This document shows positions 33,760 through 44,561 of a stretch of 64,000 nt of DNA, piece by piece. How positions within the stretch are numbered: the stretch's first letter is position 1; every line of letters starts with the position of its first letter. Origin of the DNA: Lysinibacillus sp. 2017 (GTDB taxonomy: Bacteria > Bacillota > Bacilli > Bacillales_A > Planococcaceae); assembly GCF_003073375.1 (NCBI RefSeq), contig NZ_CP029002.1:792001-856000 (forward strand), read 5' to 3'. The translations under genes and the position numbers were made by a program. The notes below the pieces were generated by a model. That model saw nothing but the letters and a program-made list of their open reading frames with translations, was not told the origin of the DNA and ran no database searches.

Positions 33760-34188
33760 TTGAAGATTCGAACGCCAATGCCTAGCTTAGATGGAGATGA
33801 GCTAATTATTAATGAAAGGGCATTAACAAAGGATATTTCGAATATAACACTCATTTATTTTTGGTCGATTAGCTGTAATCAATGTGAGACTTCGATTATA
33901 AAACTAAAAGAACTGCAACAATTATTTCAAAATAAACTTACGATTATTGCTATCCATATGCCGAGAAGTGAAGAGGACAAAGATGTAAAGGCAATTAAAT
34001 CAAAATTAAAACAGCTTGCAATTGCATTACCAGTATATGTTGACCAACACTTACGTCTAACGAACGCGTTTGAAAATCGATTTGTACCAGCCTATTATCT
34101 TTTTGACAAAGAGAAAAAGCTACGGTTTTATCAAGCAGGAGTACCATCAAAAAAATTATTACAACAAAAAATTGAACGCTTCATTTAA
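33760..34188 (+). CDS. ykuV: Thioredoxin-like thiol-disulfide oxidoreductase YkuV
   Basis: A 142-residue TlpA/AhpC-like thioredoxin-fold protein with the redox motif CNQC in FWSISCNQCETS (about residues 37-41) and the cis-Pro region RFVPAYYLFD. The sequence closely fits B. subtilis YkuV in pattern, including HMPRSEEDKD. No signal peptide, so it is cytosolic. The start is TTG 33760 behind GAGGAGG. It stands alone before ktrC. Confidence 0.87.
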   Translation: MKIRTPMPSLDGDELIINERALTKDISNITLIYFWSISCNQCETSIIKLKELQQLFQNKLTIIAIHMPRSEEDKDVKAIKSKLKQLAIALPVYVDQHLRLTNAFENRFVPAYYLFDKEKKLRFYQAGVPSKKLLQQKIERFI

Positions 34189-34248
34189 TAGCGGAAGTTA
34201 AGAAATTACGTTAAAATGTTGGCAATGGATAGGTTCGGAGGAGAAACG

Positions 34249-34911
34249 ATGAAAAAAGAATTTGTAGTCATAGGGTTAGGACGTTTTGGCGGTAGCATTG
34301 TCCGTGAATTGGTGAAGCAAGGAGCCAATGTCATGGCAATTGACACCGACAGTGAGCGTGTAGATGAATATTCGAAAATTGCCACACAAGCGATCGTAGC
34401 AGATACCACGGAAGAAGAGGTTATCAAATCTTTAGGCTTATGGAATTTTGAACATGTCATTGTGGCCATTGGTGAAAATATACAATCGAGCATTTTAACG
34501 ACGCTTATTTTAAAAGAACTAGGGGTACCACAAATTACAGTAAAAGCCCAAAACGATTATCATGAAAAAGTATTGCTCAAAATTGGTGCGGATTTTGTAG
34601 TACACCCAGAACGTGATATGGGCATTCGAATTGCCAATAACATGATTTCAAATAGTGTTTTGGATTATTTAGAGTTATCCGCAGAGCACTCCATTATGGA
34701 AATTAAAGCGAGTGAAAATATTGCAGGAAATTCGTTGATTGAGCTTGATATTCGGGCAAAATATGGTGTTAATATTGTCGGGATTACAAGAGGCGATGAA
34801 ATAATGATCTCGCCAGCAGCAACAGAGCGTATTCAGCTTGGAGATGTACTACTCATCATTGGTGCGGACGTCGATATTAATCGCTTTGTGAAAAAAGTTA
34901 TACAACGATAA
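34249..34911 (+). CDS. ktrC: Ktr potassium uptake regulatory subunit KtrC
   Basis: A 220-residue RCK protein. The N-terminal Rossmann domain (VIGLGRFGGSIVREL, with acidic Asp at VMAIDTDSERVD) binds ATP/ADP. The C-terminal RCK_C domain (about 135-218) is the site where related proteins bind c-di-AMP. It gates a KtrB/KtrD channel such as the one at 1108. ATG 34249 follows GGAGGAG; the frame upstream to 34216 contains that site. The order ktrC-rnjA-rpoY matches B. subtilis. Confidence 0.93.
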   Translation: MKKEFVVIGLGRFGGSIVRELVKQGANVMAIDTDSERVDEYSKIATQAIVADTTEEEVIKSLGLWNFEHVIVAIGENIQSSILTTLILKELGVPQITVKAQNDYHEKVLLKIGADFVVHPERDMGIRIANNMISNSVLDYLELSAEHSIMEIKASENIAGNSLIELDIRAKYGVNIVGITRGDEIMISPAATERIQLGDVLLIIGADVDINRFVKKVIQR

Positions 34912-34934
34912 AAATTGAAGTCCTTCAAATTACT

Positions 34935-34979
34935 AAAAAAGAGCTGTTCTGTAAGTTTTGCTTACGGAACAGCTCTTTT
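34935..34979. terminator. Bidirectional terminator between ktrC and rnjA
   Basis: AAAAGAGCTGTTC pairs with GAACAGCTCTTTT, with an inner GTAAG/CTTAC stem. Confidence 0.92.
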
Positions 34980-34989
34980 AAGTATATTT

Positions 34990-36657
34990 CTATACTTCCA
35001 TAATAATTGGTAAAACCATAGGACGACGTTTTGTTTTTTCATATAAGTACGGTCCTAAAATGTCTGTAATTTCATTTTTCAAGTCATTCCATTGTGTATC
35101 TTTTTCTTGGATTGTACTGTTTAAATGTTGGTTTAACATTTTTTGCGCTTCGTTAATCATTGTACCTGATTCACGCATGTAGACGAATCCTCGAGAGATA
35201 ATATCTGGACCTGAAACGATTTTGTTATTTTCCATATCAACACTTACGACAACAATCACTAAACCTTCTTCAGAAAGAATGCGACGATCGCGCAGTACGA
35301 TATTTCCAATATCACCAATACCATTACCATCAATATAAACATCACCTGAAGGGATACGGCCAGCAACATGTGCTTCGTTAGCACTTAATGCCAAAACGTC
35401 ACCATTATCCATAACGAATGTGTTTTCTATTGGAACATCACAAGCTTCTGCTAATTCCGTGTGAATTTTTAACATACGATATTCACCGTGAATTGGCATA
35501 AAGAATTTAGGCTTCATTAAACGAAGCATTAATTTTTGTTCTTGTTGAGAACCGTGACCAGATGTATGGATATTGTTTAATGTGCCGTGAATAACTTCAG
35601 CACCAGCACGGAATAATAAGTTGATAATTTTGTTTACACTCATTGTATTTCCTGGTACAGGAGAAGATGAGAATACAACAGTATCACCAGGCTGGATTTG
35701 AATTTGACGATGTGTACCATTTGCAATACGTGATAATGCAGCCATTGGTTCACCTTGAGAACCTGTACATAAAATCATCACTTCATTTGCTGGTAAACGG
35801 TTTAAGCTTTGTACATCCACAAAAGTTTCCTTTGGTGCTGTAATATAGCCTAATTCTCGTCCAATCGCAATGGCATTGTCCATCGAACGACCGAAAACGG
35901 CAACTTTACGTCCGTATTTTACAGCAGCATCTGTTGCTTGCTGTAAACGGTGAATATTTGATGCGAATGTTGCAAAAATGACTCGTCCATCTACTTTACG
36001 GAAAATTTCATCAATGCTTTTGCCTACTGTGCGCTCAGACATTGTAAATTCAGTCTTTTCAGCGTTTGTACTATCGGAAAGTAAGCACAGTACGCCGTCA
36101 CGACCAATTTCAGCCATTTTAGATAAGTTTGCAGGCTCACCCACTGGCGTAAAGTCGAATTTAAAGTCACCTGTATGCACGATATTCCCTGGTGGTGTTT
36201 TGACAACAATACCGTATGCATCTGGAATACTGTGTGTTGTACGGAAGAAGCTAACCGAAGTTTTACGGAATTTGATAATATCATCTTCTTTGAATTCGAT
36301 TAATTTCGTCGTACGTAATAAGCCGTGTTCGTCGAGCTTGTTACGAAGAAGTCCAAGAGCGAGTTTACCACCATAAACTGGTACATTAACTTGACGCAGT
36401 AAATACGGGATACCGCCAATATGGTCTTCGTGTCCGTGCGTAATGAATAAACCTTTAATTTTGTCGACGTTACGTACTAGATACGTGTAGTCTGGAATGA
36501 CATAGTCAATACCAAGTAAGTCGTCCTCAGGAAATTTAATACCTGCATCAATTAAAATAATTTCATCTTGGAATTGTACTGCGTATGTGTTTTTGCCGAT
36601 TTCGCCCAGTCCGCCGAGTGCGAAAACAGCCGCTTGATCATTCTTAACGAATTTCAT
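34990..36657 (-). CDS. rnjA: Ribonuclease J1
   Basis: A 555-residue metallo-beta-lactamase/beta-CASP nuclease with 5' exonuclease and endonuclease activity in mRNA decay. The zinc motif HGHEDHIGG lies at 74-82. Beta-CASP features include [16 protein letters not shown] and CTGSQGEPM, and the C-terminal metal His motif is [14 protein letters not shown]. Length is canonical (555 in B. subtilis). It follows rpoY by five bases, forming the usual two-gene unit that couples an RNase and an RNA polymerase subunit. Confidence 0.96.
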   Translation of the reverse strand: MKFVKNDQAAVFALGGLGEIGKNTYAVQFQDEIILIDAGIKFPEDDLLGIDYVIPDYTYLVRNVDKIKGLFITHGHEDHIGGIPYLLRQVNVPVYGGKLALGLLRNKLDEHGLLRTTKLIEFKEDDIIKFRKTSVSFFRTTHSIPDAYGIVVKTPPGNIVHTGDFKFDFTPVGEPANLSKMAEIGRDGVLCLLSDSTNAEKTEFTMSERTVGKSIDEIFRKVDGRVIFATFASNIHRLQQATDAAVKYGRKVAVFGRSMDNAIAIGRELGYITAPKETFVDVQSLNRLPANEVMILCTGSQGEPMAALSRIANGTHRQIQIQPGDTVVFSSSPVPGNTMSVNKIINLLFRAGAEVIHGTLNNIHTSGHGSQQEQKLMLRLMKPKFFMPIHGEYRMLKIHTELAEACDVPIENTFVMDNGDVLALSANEAHVAGRIPSGDVYIDGNGIGDIGNIVLRDRRILSEEGLVIVVVSVDMENNKIVSGPDIISRGFVYMRESGTMINEAQKMLNQHLNSTIQEKDTQWNDLKNEITDILGPYLYEKTKRRPMVLPIIMEV

Positions 36658-36662
36658 AAATG

Positions 36663-36872
36663 TTAAGCGTTCTCCAATTTGAAGTTCGGGCTGTTTTGTT
36701 CATACTCTAAGTAGTTGCCTTCTAATAGCTGAACAAGTTCGATATTATGATTACGGTCTTTTAAATAGTGACGCACTTCTTGTTCAGACGACGCCTCTAA
36801 ATAAACTGTTTTTGTGTTTTCGCGAACTGGAATCTCAGTGACTGTTTCTTGATAATAAACTTTGTAAATCAT
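36663..36872 (-). CDS. rpoY: RNA polymerase epsilon subunit RpoY (YkzG)
   Basis: A 69-residue acidic protein of the DUF1447 family (MIKVYY-like start [10 protein letters not shown], then [19 protein letters not shown]). RpoY binds the core RNA polymerase of Firmicutes. Position directly before rnjA agrees with synteny. The start follows GGAGAG on its strand. Confidence 0.92.
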   Translation of the reverse strand: MIYKVYYQETVTEIPVRENTKTVYLEASSEQEVRHYLKDRNHNIELVQLLEGNYLEYEQNSPNFKLENA

Positions 36873-37013
36873 AGTTACTCTCCTTTAATTACGAACATTA
36901 TTATTGCATTTTCTATTCGTTAGAAAAATACATTTCCTTTATCTTATCATGAGGCTCCTTTAAAATAAAGAAAAGCCCTTCAAATTAATGTACAAGCACA
37001 ATGTTTTATTAGA

Positions 37014-37054
37014 AGAAAAAATGGTACAACCTCACGACTTTTGAGGTGTACCAT
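37014..37054 (-). terminator. Terminator of the small-peptide transcript (minus strand)
   Basis: On the minus strand ATGGTAC-ACCTCA pairs with TGAGGTTGTACCAT and is followed by TTTTTTCTTC. It sits directly after the 23-codon ORF. Confidence 0.8.
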
Positions 37055-37068
37055 CGAAAATATATACA

Positions 37069-37140
37069 TTAGGCGATTAATTTTTTTCCGAGGATGCCAT
37101 TTAATTGTTTGAGCCATTTCTTTTTGAGACGTCGTAACAT
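37069..37140 (-). CDS. Putative 23-residue cationic amphipathic peptide
   Basis: The ORF encodes 23 residues, beginning MLRRLKKKWLKQLNGILG and ending KKLIA. It has eight Lys/Arg and no acidic residues, and the hydrophobic pattern fits an amphipathic helix. It has all parts of a gene: promoter TTTACA-17-TAAAAT (37163-37191), ribosome site GAGGAG (37150-37155) nine bases before ATG, and a strong terminator (37014-37054). It is not part of the rpoY-rnjA unit. No family recognised. It could be a membrane-active peptide, a toxin component, a small regulatory protein, or an sRNA with a fortuitous ORF. Confidence 0.6.
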   Translation of the reverse strand: MLRRLKKKWLKQLNGILGKKLIA

Positions 37141-37162
37141 TGGTCATCACTCCTCAAATGTT

Positions 37163-37191
37163 ATTTTACTAAAAATTCTGACTTTTGTAAA
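37163..37191 (-). promoter_or_regulatory. SigmaA-type promoter for the 23-residue ORF (minus strand)
   Basis: On the minus strand TTTACA, a 17-bp spacer and TAAAAT, with a short leader to the GAGGAG site. Confidence 0.7.
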
Positions 37192-37224
37192 GGGTATAAC
37201 TAAATAGAGAGAAGGAATATTAAT

Positions 37225-37995
37225 ATGAAGAAATTTTTATTTTTCGATGTAGATGGCACACTTTACGATTCCAATAAACAGTTACCAAAATCAGCGAAAG
37301 AGGCAATCTTTAAAGCACGCGAAAATGGACATGAAATTGCAATTGCAACAGGGCGTGCCCCGTTCATGATTCAAAGTTTATTAGATGAATTAAAAATCGA
37401 TACATTCGTCACGTTTAATGGTCAATATGTTGTTTATAAAGGGAAAGTTATTTTCACAGATCAAATTCCTAAGGACACATTACAAAAGATTTTAAATTAT
37501 GGTGAAAAAAATGAACATCCTTTTGTTTTTATTAATGATGTAGAAATGATTGCGACTGCCCCAAATTATACTAGTATTTCGGAAAGTTTGGCTACGCTTC
37601 ATTATCCGTATCCAGCAATTAATGCTTCGTATTATTTGCAAACACCTGTTTATCAAACATTATTATTTGCAAAGCAACAAGAACAACAACATTATGAAAA
37701 GGAATTTCCAACTGTCCAATTTATAAGATGGCATGAAAATTCTTGTGATATGTTACCAGCTGGTGGCTCTAAAGCAAGAGGCATTCAAAAATTAATTGAA
37801 TATATCAATTTCCCAATGGAAGATGTAATAGCATTTGGAGATGGATTAAATGATATCGAAATGTTGAGTTCAGTAGGATTTAGCGTAGCGATGGGGAATG
37901 GTCATGAAAAAGCAAAAGCAGCCGCTTCCTATATTGCAAAGTCTGTTGACGAAGATGGATTAGCAAATGCAATGAAGGATTTGCGATTGATTTAG
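37225..37995 (+). CDS. ykrA: Cof-type HAD family hydrolase YkrA
   Basis: A 256-residue HAD phosphatase of the Cof/YidA type. The nucleophile motif FDVDGTLYDS (Asp8, Asp10) is followed by ATGRAP, the Lys-containing segment AGGSKARGI and the metal motif FGDGLNDIEM. A C2-type cap lies between. It probably acts on sugar phosphates or flavin/pyridoxal phosphates; the substrate is not decidable. Synteny (rpoY-ykrA-def) matches B. subtilis. The ribosome site is AGAAGGA. Confidence 0.87.
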   Translation: MKKFLFFDVDGTLYDSNKQLPKSAKEAIFKARENGHEIAIATGRAPFMIQSLLDELKIDTFVTFNGQYVVYKGKVIFTDQIPKDTLQKILNYGEKNEHPFVFINDVEMIATAPNYTSISESLATLHYPYPAINASYYLQTPVYQTLLFAKQQEQQHYEKEFPTVQFIRWHENSCDMLPAGGSKARGIQKLIEYINFPMEDVIAFGDGLNDIEMLSSVGFSVAMGNGHEKAKAAASYIAKSVDEDGLANAMKDLRLI

Positions 37996-38135
37996 GTTAA
38001 AAGTAACTGCTTAAATGTATAAATATTGTATAAATAGACAAAATGTTCTAATATAATGGTGATAGTTAAATTGACTTATTATTTGATTTGGTTTCGGAAT
38101 GAGGCTTTTATTGCTTTTACAGGAGGGATGTATTC

Positions 38136-38636
38136 ATGATTCGTTTTATAACCATGGTAAGAAAATCTGGTGGGAGTTGTGAAGTTAATATTTCTAATGA
38201 TCACGAATTATATATTGATATTGAGGATACACACAGGAAAGAAGAAGTAAGAAGCATTGTTAAACAAGGTATACATTACGGGTACATAAAAGTGCTGATA
38301 AACGAGGTCGATCCTTTTGTTACATATGAGCGTCAAATTATCCCGTTACAATGGTTGCGCTATATTGAACTATTTGAAGAGTTAGTGGAAAAACAAAATG
38401 TCTGTACAAAAGACCCAAACGATATACATCTTAAAAAGTTAGATCAAGACTTTTTGGAGTTTATAGTACAAGAAAAAGTATTTATTTTATCGTATACAAA
38501 TTTTATTAATGAATTTATTGATTCTGCTAAAAAGTATTTTGAAATATTTACAAAATACGCACAAGATTCCATTTATGAAGATGTGATTGAACATTTAGTG
38601 CAATTAAAAAATAGTTTATATGAAGAAAAGGTGTAG
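38136..38636 (+). CDS. Hypothetical soluble protein
   Basis: A 166-residue Lys/Glu/Ile-rich protein with no signal or membrane segment. An N-terminal beta-rich part contains CEVNISNDHELYIDIED. A mostly helical C-terminal half ends in LVQLKNSLYEEKV. No family recognised. ATG 38136 lies eight bases behind AGGAGGG. Its GTG-TAG end is also the 5' arm of the terminator. It is inserted between ykrA and def, where B. subtilis has no counterpart that I recall. Confidence 0.7.
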   Translation: MIRFITMVRKSGGSCEVNISNDHELYIDIEDTHRKEEVRSIVKQGIHYGYIKVLINEVDPFVTYERQIIPLQWLRYIELFEELVEKQNVCTKDPNDIHLKKLDQDFLEFIVQEKVFILSYTNFINEFIDSAKKYFEIFTKYAQDSIYEDVIEHLVQLKNSLYEEKV

Positions 38637-38659
38637 CCAACAAATGCTACACCTTTTTA
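38626..38659. terminator. Terminator overlapping the stop codon of the 38136 gene, shared with def
   Basis: AAAGGTGTAGC pairs with GCTACACCTTT and has T runs on both strands. The TAG stop is in the stem. Confidence 0.88.
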
Positions 38660-38664
38660 TTTGA

Positions 38665-39222
38665 TTATTGACGGTCAAATGGAACGCTGTTTTCAATTTC
38701 ACCAAACGGATCTTTTTCATTAATACGGTCAAAGAACATTACACCATTTAAATGATCCAGTTCATGTTGGAAACAAATCGCTGGTAATCCGCTTAAGCGC
38801 ATCTTTTTCTCTTCGCCATCGATTGTCATAAATTTTACTGTAATACGTGCGTGGCGAGGGACATAACCAGAAACTGCGCGATCAACTGATAAACAGCCTT
38901 CACCCGCTGTCATATAGGTTTGTTCAACAGAATGACTAACGATTTTTGGGTTAATTGCTACAAAACTTAATAACTCCCCATTTTCATCTTCTAAATGAAG
39001 GGCAAACATGCGTTTTAAACTATTTACTTGGTTGGCAGCTAGACCGATGCCTCCACGTAAATTATACTTTTCAGCCATTTCAGGATCTTGGCTGTTAATT
39101 AAATATTGAAGCATATCCTCTGCTAATGTTTTATCCTCTACAGAGAGGGGAAATGTCACTTCTTCTGCACGTGTGCGTAATGTTGGGTGACCTTCACGAA
39201 TAATATCTTTCATTAAAATCAT
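38665..39222 (-). CDS. def: Peptide deformylase
   Basis: A 185-residue type II deformylase that removes the formyl group from nascent proteins. All three motifs are present: GIGLAANQV, EGCLS (zinc Cys) and QHELDHLNG (zinc His pair and catalytic Glu). The type II insertion and length match B. subtilis DefB (184). The start MILMKDII follows AAAGGAAG on its strand; Met4 is an alternative. B. subtilis ykyA, normally between def and pdhA, is absent here. Confidence 0.95.
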   Translation of the reverse strand: MILMKDIIREGHPTLRTRAEEVTFPLSVEDKTLAEDMLQYLINSQDPEMAEKYNLRGGIGLAANQVNSLKRMFALHLEDENGELLSFVAINPKIVSHSVEQTYMTAGEGCLSVDRAVSGYVPRHARITVKFMTIDGEEKKMRLSGLPAICFQHELDHLNGVMFFDRINEKDPFGEIENSVPFDRQ

Positions 39223-39515
39223 GTGAAACTTCCTTTCAGTTGGAACTTAAATCTTTATGCTTCTAGTATACACAACTCTGTAAAACGTAAGTAGGAAAAA
39301 CTTCTAACTTTGTTGAACACGCAAAAAAAATGATTTAATTTAACGAAATATGGAGATGGATAAAATGGACTGTAAAATTATTGCTGGAAAACTTTCAATA
39401 CGAACATTTTAGTCCTATTATAGTACAGTTTCAATTTATGTGTATAACAGACGTACAAACTGTTGTAGTTTTTAATTTTTATTGAAAAATGATTAAATTA
39501 GATGGTAAACAATGA

Positions 39516-39544
39516 TTGACCGATGGAAATTTATTCATTATACT
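39516..39544 (+). promoter_or_regulatory. SigmaA-type promoter of the pdhABCD operon
   Basis: TTGACC (39516-39521), a 17-bp spacer and TATACT (39539-39544), about 70 bp before pdhA. The remaining ~290 bp back to def show no gene, only AT-rich DNA with small inverted repeats. Confidence 0.75.
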
Positions 39545-39589
39545 CGGGTTAGTAGGAAGTTGTACTAATTGAAAATGATATTTTTTTAA

Positions 39590-40729
<1,140 letters not shown>

Positions 40730-40732
40730 GCC

Positions 40733-41710
40733 ATGGCACAAATGACGATGATTCAAGCAATTACAGATGCATTACGTTGCGAATTGAAAAACGATGAAAA
40801 CGTATTAGTATTCGGGGAAGACGTTGGTGTAAACGGTGGGGTATTCCGTGCAACGGAAGGTCTTCAAAAAGAATTCGGCGTAGATCGTGTATTCGATACG
40901 CCGCTTGCAGAATCAGGTATCGGTGGTTTAGCGATTGGTTTAGCGTTAACAGGTTACCGTCCAGTTCCTGAAATTCAATTTTTCGGCTTCGTTTTCGAAG
41001 TGATGGACTCAATTAGTGGTCAATTAGCTCGTATGAAATACCGTTCTGGTGGAACGTACAATGCACCAGTTACAATTCGTTCTCCATTCGGTGGTGGGGT
41101 TCACACACCTGAAATGCACTCAGACTCTTTAGAAGGGTTAATGGCGCAATCACCAGGTTTAAAAGTAGTTATTCCTTCAACGCCATACGATGCAAAAGGT
41201 TTATTAATCGCCTCTATTCGCGATAATGACCCAGTTATTTTCTTAGAGCACTTAAAATTATATCGTTCATTCCGTGAAGAAGTTCCGGAAGAATCATACA
41301 CAATCGAACTTGGTAAAGCAGATGTGAAACGTGAAGGGAAAGATCTTTCAATCTTTGCATACGGCTTAATGGTTCACGAGTCTTTAAAAGCAGCAGAAGA
41401 ACTTGAAAAAGAAGGATACTCAGTTGAAGTAGTTGACTTACGTACAATTCAACCACTTGATATTGAAACAATTATTGCTTCAGTTGAAAAAACAGGTCGT
41501 GCCATTGTTGTTCAAGAAGCACAAAAACAAGCTGGTATTGCAGCAAATGTTGTGGCAGAAATCACAGAACGTGCGATTCTTTCATTAGAAGCACCAGTAT
41601 TACGTGTTACTGCACCGGATACAATTTATCCGTTCCCACAAGCAGAGGGTGTATGGTTACCAACTTATAAAGATGTAATGGAAACTGCGAAGAAAGTTTT
41701 AACATTCTAA
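40733..41710 (+). CDS. pdhB: Pyruvate dehydrogenase E1 component subunit beta
   Basis: A 325-residue transketolase-like beta subunit. It begins [18 protein letters not shown], and the conserved [18 protein letters not shown] region and C-terminal transketolase domain are complete. It lies three bases after pdhA, so it is co-translated. Length equals that of B. subtilis PdhB (325). Confidence 0.96.
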   Translation: MAQMTMIQAITDALRCELKNDENVLVFGEDVGVNGGVFRATEGLQKEFGVDRVFDTPLAESGIGGLAIGLALTGYRPVPEIQFFGFVFEVMDSISGQLARMKYRSGGTYNAPVTIRSPFGGGVHTPEMHSDSLEGLMAQSPGLKVVIPSTPYDAKGLLIASIRDNDPVIFLEHLKLYRSFREEVPEESYTIELGKADVKREGKDLSIFAYGLMVHESLKAAEELEKEGYSVEVVDLRTIQPLDIETIIASVEKTGRAIVVQEAQKQAGIAANVVAEITERAILSLEAPVLRVTAPDTIYPFPQAEGVWLPTYKDVMETAKKVLTF

Positions 41711-41728
41711 GAATTGAGGGTGAGATAG

Positions 41729-43093
41729 ATGGCATTTACATTTCGTTTACCAGATATCGGTGAAGGTATTCATGAAGGTGAAATCGTTAAATGGTTCGTT
41801 AAACCAGGCGATCAAGTAAAAGAGGATGATATTTTAGCTGAAGTTCAAAATGATAAAGCAGTAGTAGAAATTCCTTCTCCAGTAGATGGAACAGTTGAAG
41901 AAATTTTTGTAGAAGAAGGTACAGTTGCTGTTGTAGGCGATGCATTAATTCGCTTTGATGCGCCAGGCTATGAAGACATGAAACTAAAAGGCGACGATCA
42001 TCACGAATCGAATGAAGCGTCTAAAACAGAAGCACAAGTACAAGCGACGGCTGAAGCTGGTCAAAATGTGGAAAAAGAACAAGTAACTACAGACAAGCAA
42101 GAAGCAAAAAAAGAAGAAGCTGCACCAGTGAAAGAAGTGGATGAAGCGTCTTCAAGCAAGCGTATTATTGCAATGCCTTCTGTTCGTAAATATGCACGTG
42201 AAAAAGGTACGGATATCCAACAAGTTACAGGTACAGGAAAAAATGGTCGTATCTTAAAAGAAGATATTGAAAGCTTCTTAAATGGTGGCCAGGCGTCTGC
42301 TTCTACAGTAGAAGAAACACAAGAAGTTTCGACAACATCTACTTCGACAGACAAAGCAGCACAAGCCGCGCCAGTCGTACTTGAAGGGGAATTCCCTGAA
42401 ACACGTGAAAAAATGAGCGGTATCCGTAAAGCAATTGCAAAAGCGATGGTTCATTCGAAACATACAGCACCACATGTGACATTAATGGATGAAGTAGATG
42501 TAACAGAATTAGTTGCACACCGCAAACAATTCAAAGATATCGCGGCAGAGCAAGGCGTTAAATTAACTTATTTACCGTATGTTGTGAAGGCTTTAATCTC
42601 GACTTTACGTAAATATCCTGAATTCAACCGTTCACTAGATGACGCGACACAAGAAATTATTCAAAAACATTACTATAATATAGGTATTGCTGCTGATACA
42701 GACAAAGGCTTACTAGTTCCAGTACTTAAGCATGCTGATCACAAATCAGTATTTGGCTTATCTGCAGAAATTAATGAACTAGCTGTAAAAGCACGTGATG
42801 GTAAGCTAGCACCGCACGAAATGAAAGGTGCATCAATGTCGATTACAAATATCGGTTCTGCAGGTGGTCAGTGGTTTACACCAGTTATTAACCATCCTGA
42901 AGTAGCGATTTTAGGAATTGGTCGAATTTCAGAGAAACCAGTAATAAAAAATGGTGAAATTGTAGCTGCACATGTGTTAGCATTATCAATGAGCTTTGAT
43001 CATCGTATGATCGATGGTGCGACTGCACAAAACGCTTTAAATCATTTAAAACGTTTATTAAGTGAGCCGCAACTATTATTAATGGAGGCGTAA
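41729..43093 (+). CDS. pdhC: Dihydrolipoamide acetyltransferase (pyruvate dehydrogenase E2)
   Basis: A 454-residue E2 with one lipoyl domain (1-80, lipoylated Lys43 in [11 protein letters not shown]). A long Glu/Ala/Lys/Thr linker follows, then a peripheral-subunit-binding domain (about 145-180, [20 protein letters not shown]) and a second flexible linker. The catalytic domain ends with the active-site His/Asp motif FDHRMIDGA. It is the structural core of the PDH complex. Confidence 0.96.
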   Translation: MAFTFRLPDIGEGIHEGEIVKWFVKPGDQVKEDDILAEVQNDKAVVEIPSPVDGTVEEIFVEEGTVAVVGDALIRFDAPGYEDMKLKGDDHHESNEASKTEAQVQATAEAGQNVEKEQVTTDKQEAKKEEAAPVKEVDEASSSKRIIAMPSVRKYAREKGTDIQQVTGTGKNGRILKEDIESFLNGGQASASTVEETQEVSTTSTSTDKAAQAAPVVLEGEFPETREKMSGIRKAIAKAMVHSKHTAPHVTLMDEVDVTELVAHRKQFKDIAAEQGVKLTYLPYVVKALISTLRKYPEFNRSLDDATQEIIQKHYYNIGIAADTDKGLLVPVLKHADHKSVFGLSAEINELAVKARDGKLAPHEMKGASMSITNIGSAGGQWFTPVINHPEVAILGIGRISEKPVIKNGEIVAAHVLALSMSFDHRMIDGATAQNALNHLKRLLSEPQLLLMEA

Positions 43094-43097
43094 AAAA

Positions 43098-44510
43098 ATG
43101 GTAGTAGGAGATTTTCCAATCGAATTAGATACTCTTGTAGTAGGGTCAGGTCCTGGGGGTTACGTTGCAGCGATTCGCGCAGCACAAACAGGTCAAAAAG
43201 TAACAGTCGTTGAGCGTGGCGCATTAGGGGGCGTATGCTTAAACGTAGGTTGTATCCCATCAAAAGCTTTAATCTCTGTTGGTCACCGCTTCGAGCATGC
43301 TCAACATTCAGATGATATGGGTGTTGTAGCTTCAGAAGTTAAACTTGACTGGTCTAAAGCACAAGCGTTCAAAGACAGCGTTGTTAAAAAATTAGTAGGC
43401 GGCGTTGAAGGCTTATTAAAAGGTAACAAAGTTGATGTTGTTAAAGGTGAAGCTTACTTCGTAGACGGTAACACTGTACGTGTAATCGATGGCGAAAAAG
43501 CACAAACTTATACATTCAAAAACTGTATCTTAGCAACAGGATCTCGTCCAATTGAAATTCCAACATTCAAATTTACTAAGCGTGTAGTTAGTTCAACTGG
43601 TGCATTATCATTCCCTGAAGTACCAGGTAAATTAGTTGTTATCGGTGGCGGTTATATCGGTACTGAGCTAGGTTCTGCATATGCTAACTTAGGTTCTCAA
43701 GTAACGATTATCGAAGGCGGTAAAGACATCTTAGCTGGTTTCGAAAAACAAATGACTCAAATTGTTAAAAAAGGCCTTAAAAAGAAAGGCGTTGAAGTAG
43801 TAGTAGGCGCATCTGCTAAAGGTGTTGAAGAAACTGAGTCAGGCGTAGTTGTTACTTATGAAGCTGACGGTCAAGAAAAAACGGTTGAAGCGGATTATGT
43901 ATTAGTAACTGTAGGTCGTCGTCCAAATACTGATGAATTAGGCTTAGAACAAATCGGTATTAAATATGCTGAGCGCGGTTTATTAGAAGTAGACAAACAA
44001 GGTCGTACTTCAGTACCTAGCATCTTTGCTATCGGTGATATTGTTTCAGGTCCACAACTTGCACACAAAGCTTCTTATGAAGGTAAAGTTGCTGCAGAAG
44101 CAATCGCTGGTGAACCATCAGTAGTTGACTACTTAGCAATTCCAGCAGTATGCTTCACAGATCCAGAAATGGCTACTGTAGGTTACTCAGAAGAGCAAGC
44201 TAAAGCGGAAGGTCTTGAAGTGAAAGCTGCAAAATTCCCATTCGCTGCAAACGGCCGTGCATTAGCACTTAACGCAACAGAAGGTTTCGTGAAACTAGTA
44301 GCTCGTAAAGAAGATGGTCTATTAGTAGGTGCTCAAATCGTTGGTGTTGGTGCTTCTGATATGATCGCTGAAATGGCTACTGCTATCGAAGCGGGTATGA
44401 CTGCGGAAGATATCGCATTAACTATCCATGCTCACCCAACTTTAGGTGAAATTACGATGGAAGCTGCTGAAGTATTATTAGGCAACCCAATCCATATCGT
44501 TACTAAATAA
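43098..44510 (+). CDS. pdhD: Dihydrolipoamide dehydrogenase (E3)
   Basis: A 470-residue flavoprotein disulfide oxidoreductase. FAD motif [12 protein letters not shown], redox-active disulfide [16 protein letters not shown]-binding [13 protein letters not shown] and the C-terminal His-Glu pair in HAHPTLGE are all present. It reoxidises E2 lipoamide and serves other complexes. It is followed by the operon terminator, which is split by a group II intron. Confidence 0.97.
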   Translation: MVVGDFPIELDTLVVGSGPGGYVAAIRAAQTGQKVTVVERGALGGVCLNVGCIPSKALISVGHRFEHAQHSDDMGVVASEVKLDWSKAQAFKDSVVKKLVGGVEGLLKGNKVDVVKGEAYFVDGNTVRVIDGEKAQTYTFKNCILATGSRPIEIPTFKFTKRVVSSTGALSFPEVPGKLVVIGGGYIGTELGSAYANLGSQVTIIEGGKDILAGFEKQMTQIVKKGLKKKGVEVVVGASAKGVEETESGVVVTYEADGQEKTVEADYVLVTVGRRPNTDELGLEQIGIKYAERGLLEVDKQGRTSVPSIFAIGDIVSGPQLAHKASYEGKVAAEAIAGEPSVVDYLAIPAVCFTDPEMATVGYSEEQAKAEGLEVKAAKFPFAANGRALALNATEGFVKLVARKEDGLLVGAQIVGVGASDMIAEMATAIEAGMTAEDIALTIHAHPTLGEITMEAAEVLLGNPIHIVTK

Positions 44511-44523
44511 TTTTAAATTTTTG

Positions 44524-44561
44524 AAGGCTACGTAGTATGCTCAATACTGCGTAGCCTTTTT
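44524..44561 (+). terminator. pdh operon terminator, interrupted by a group II intron in its T tract
   Basis: AAGGCTACG-T-AGTAT pairs with ATACT-G-CGTAGCCTT, followed by T residues up to 44561. The intron begins at GTGTG in the T tract, and T residues resume at 46422. Confidence 0.9.

Noticed and set aside
39365-39412. 15-codon ORF upstream of pdhA
   Set aside because: It has a GGAG nearby, but is too short and lacks its own promoter or terminator.
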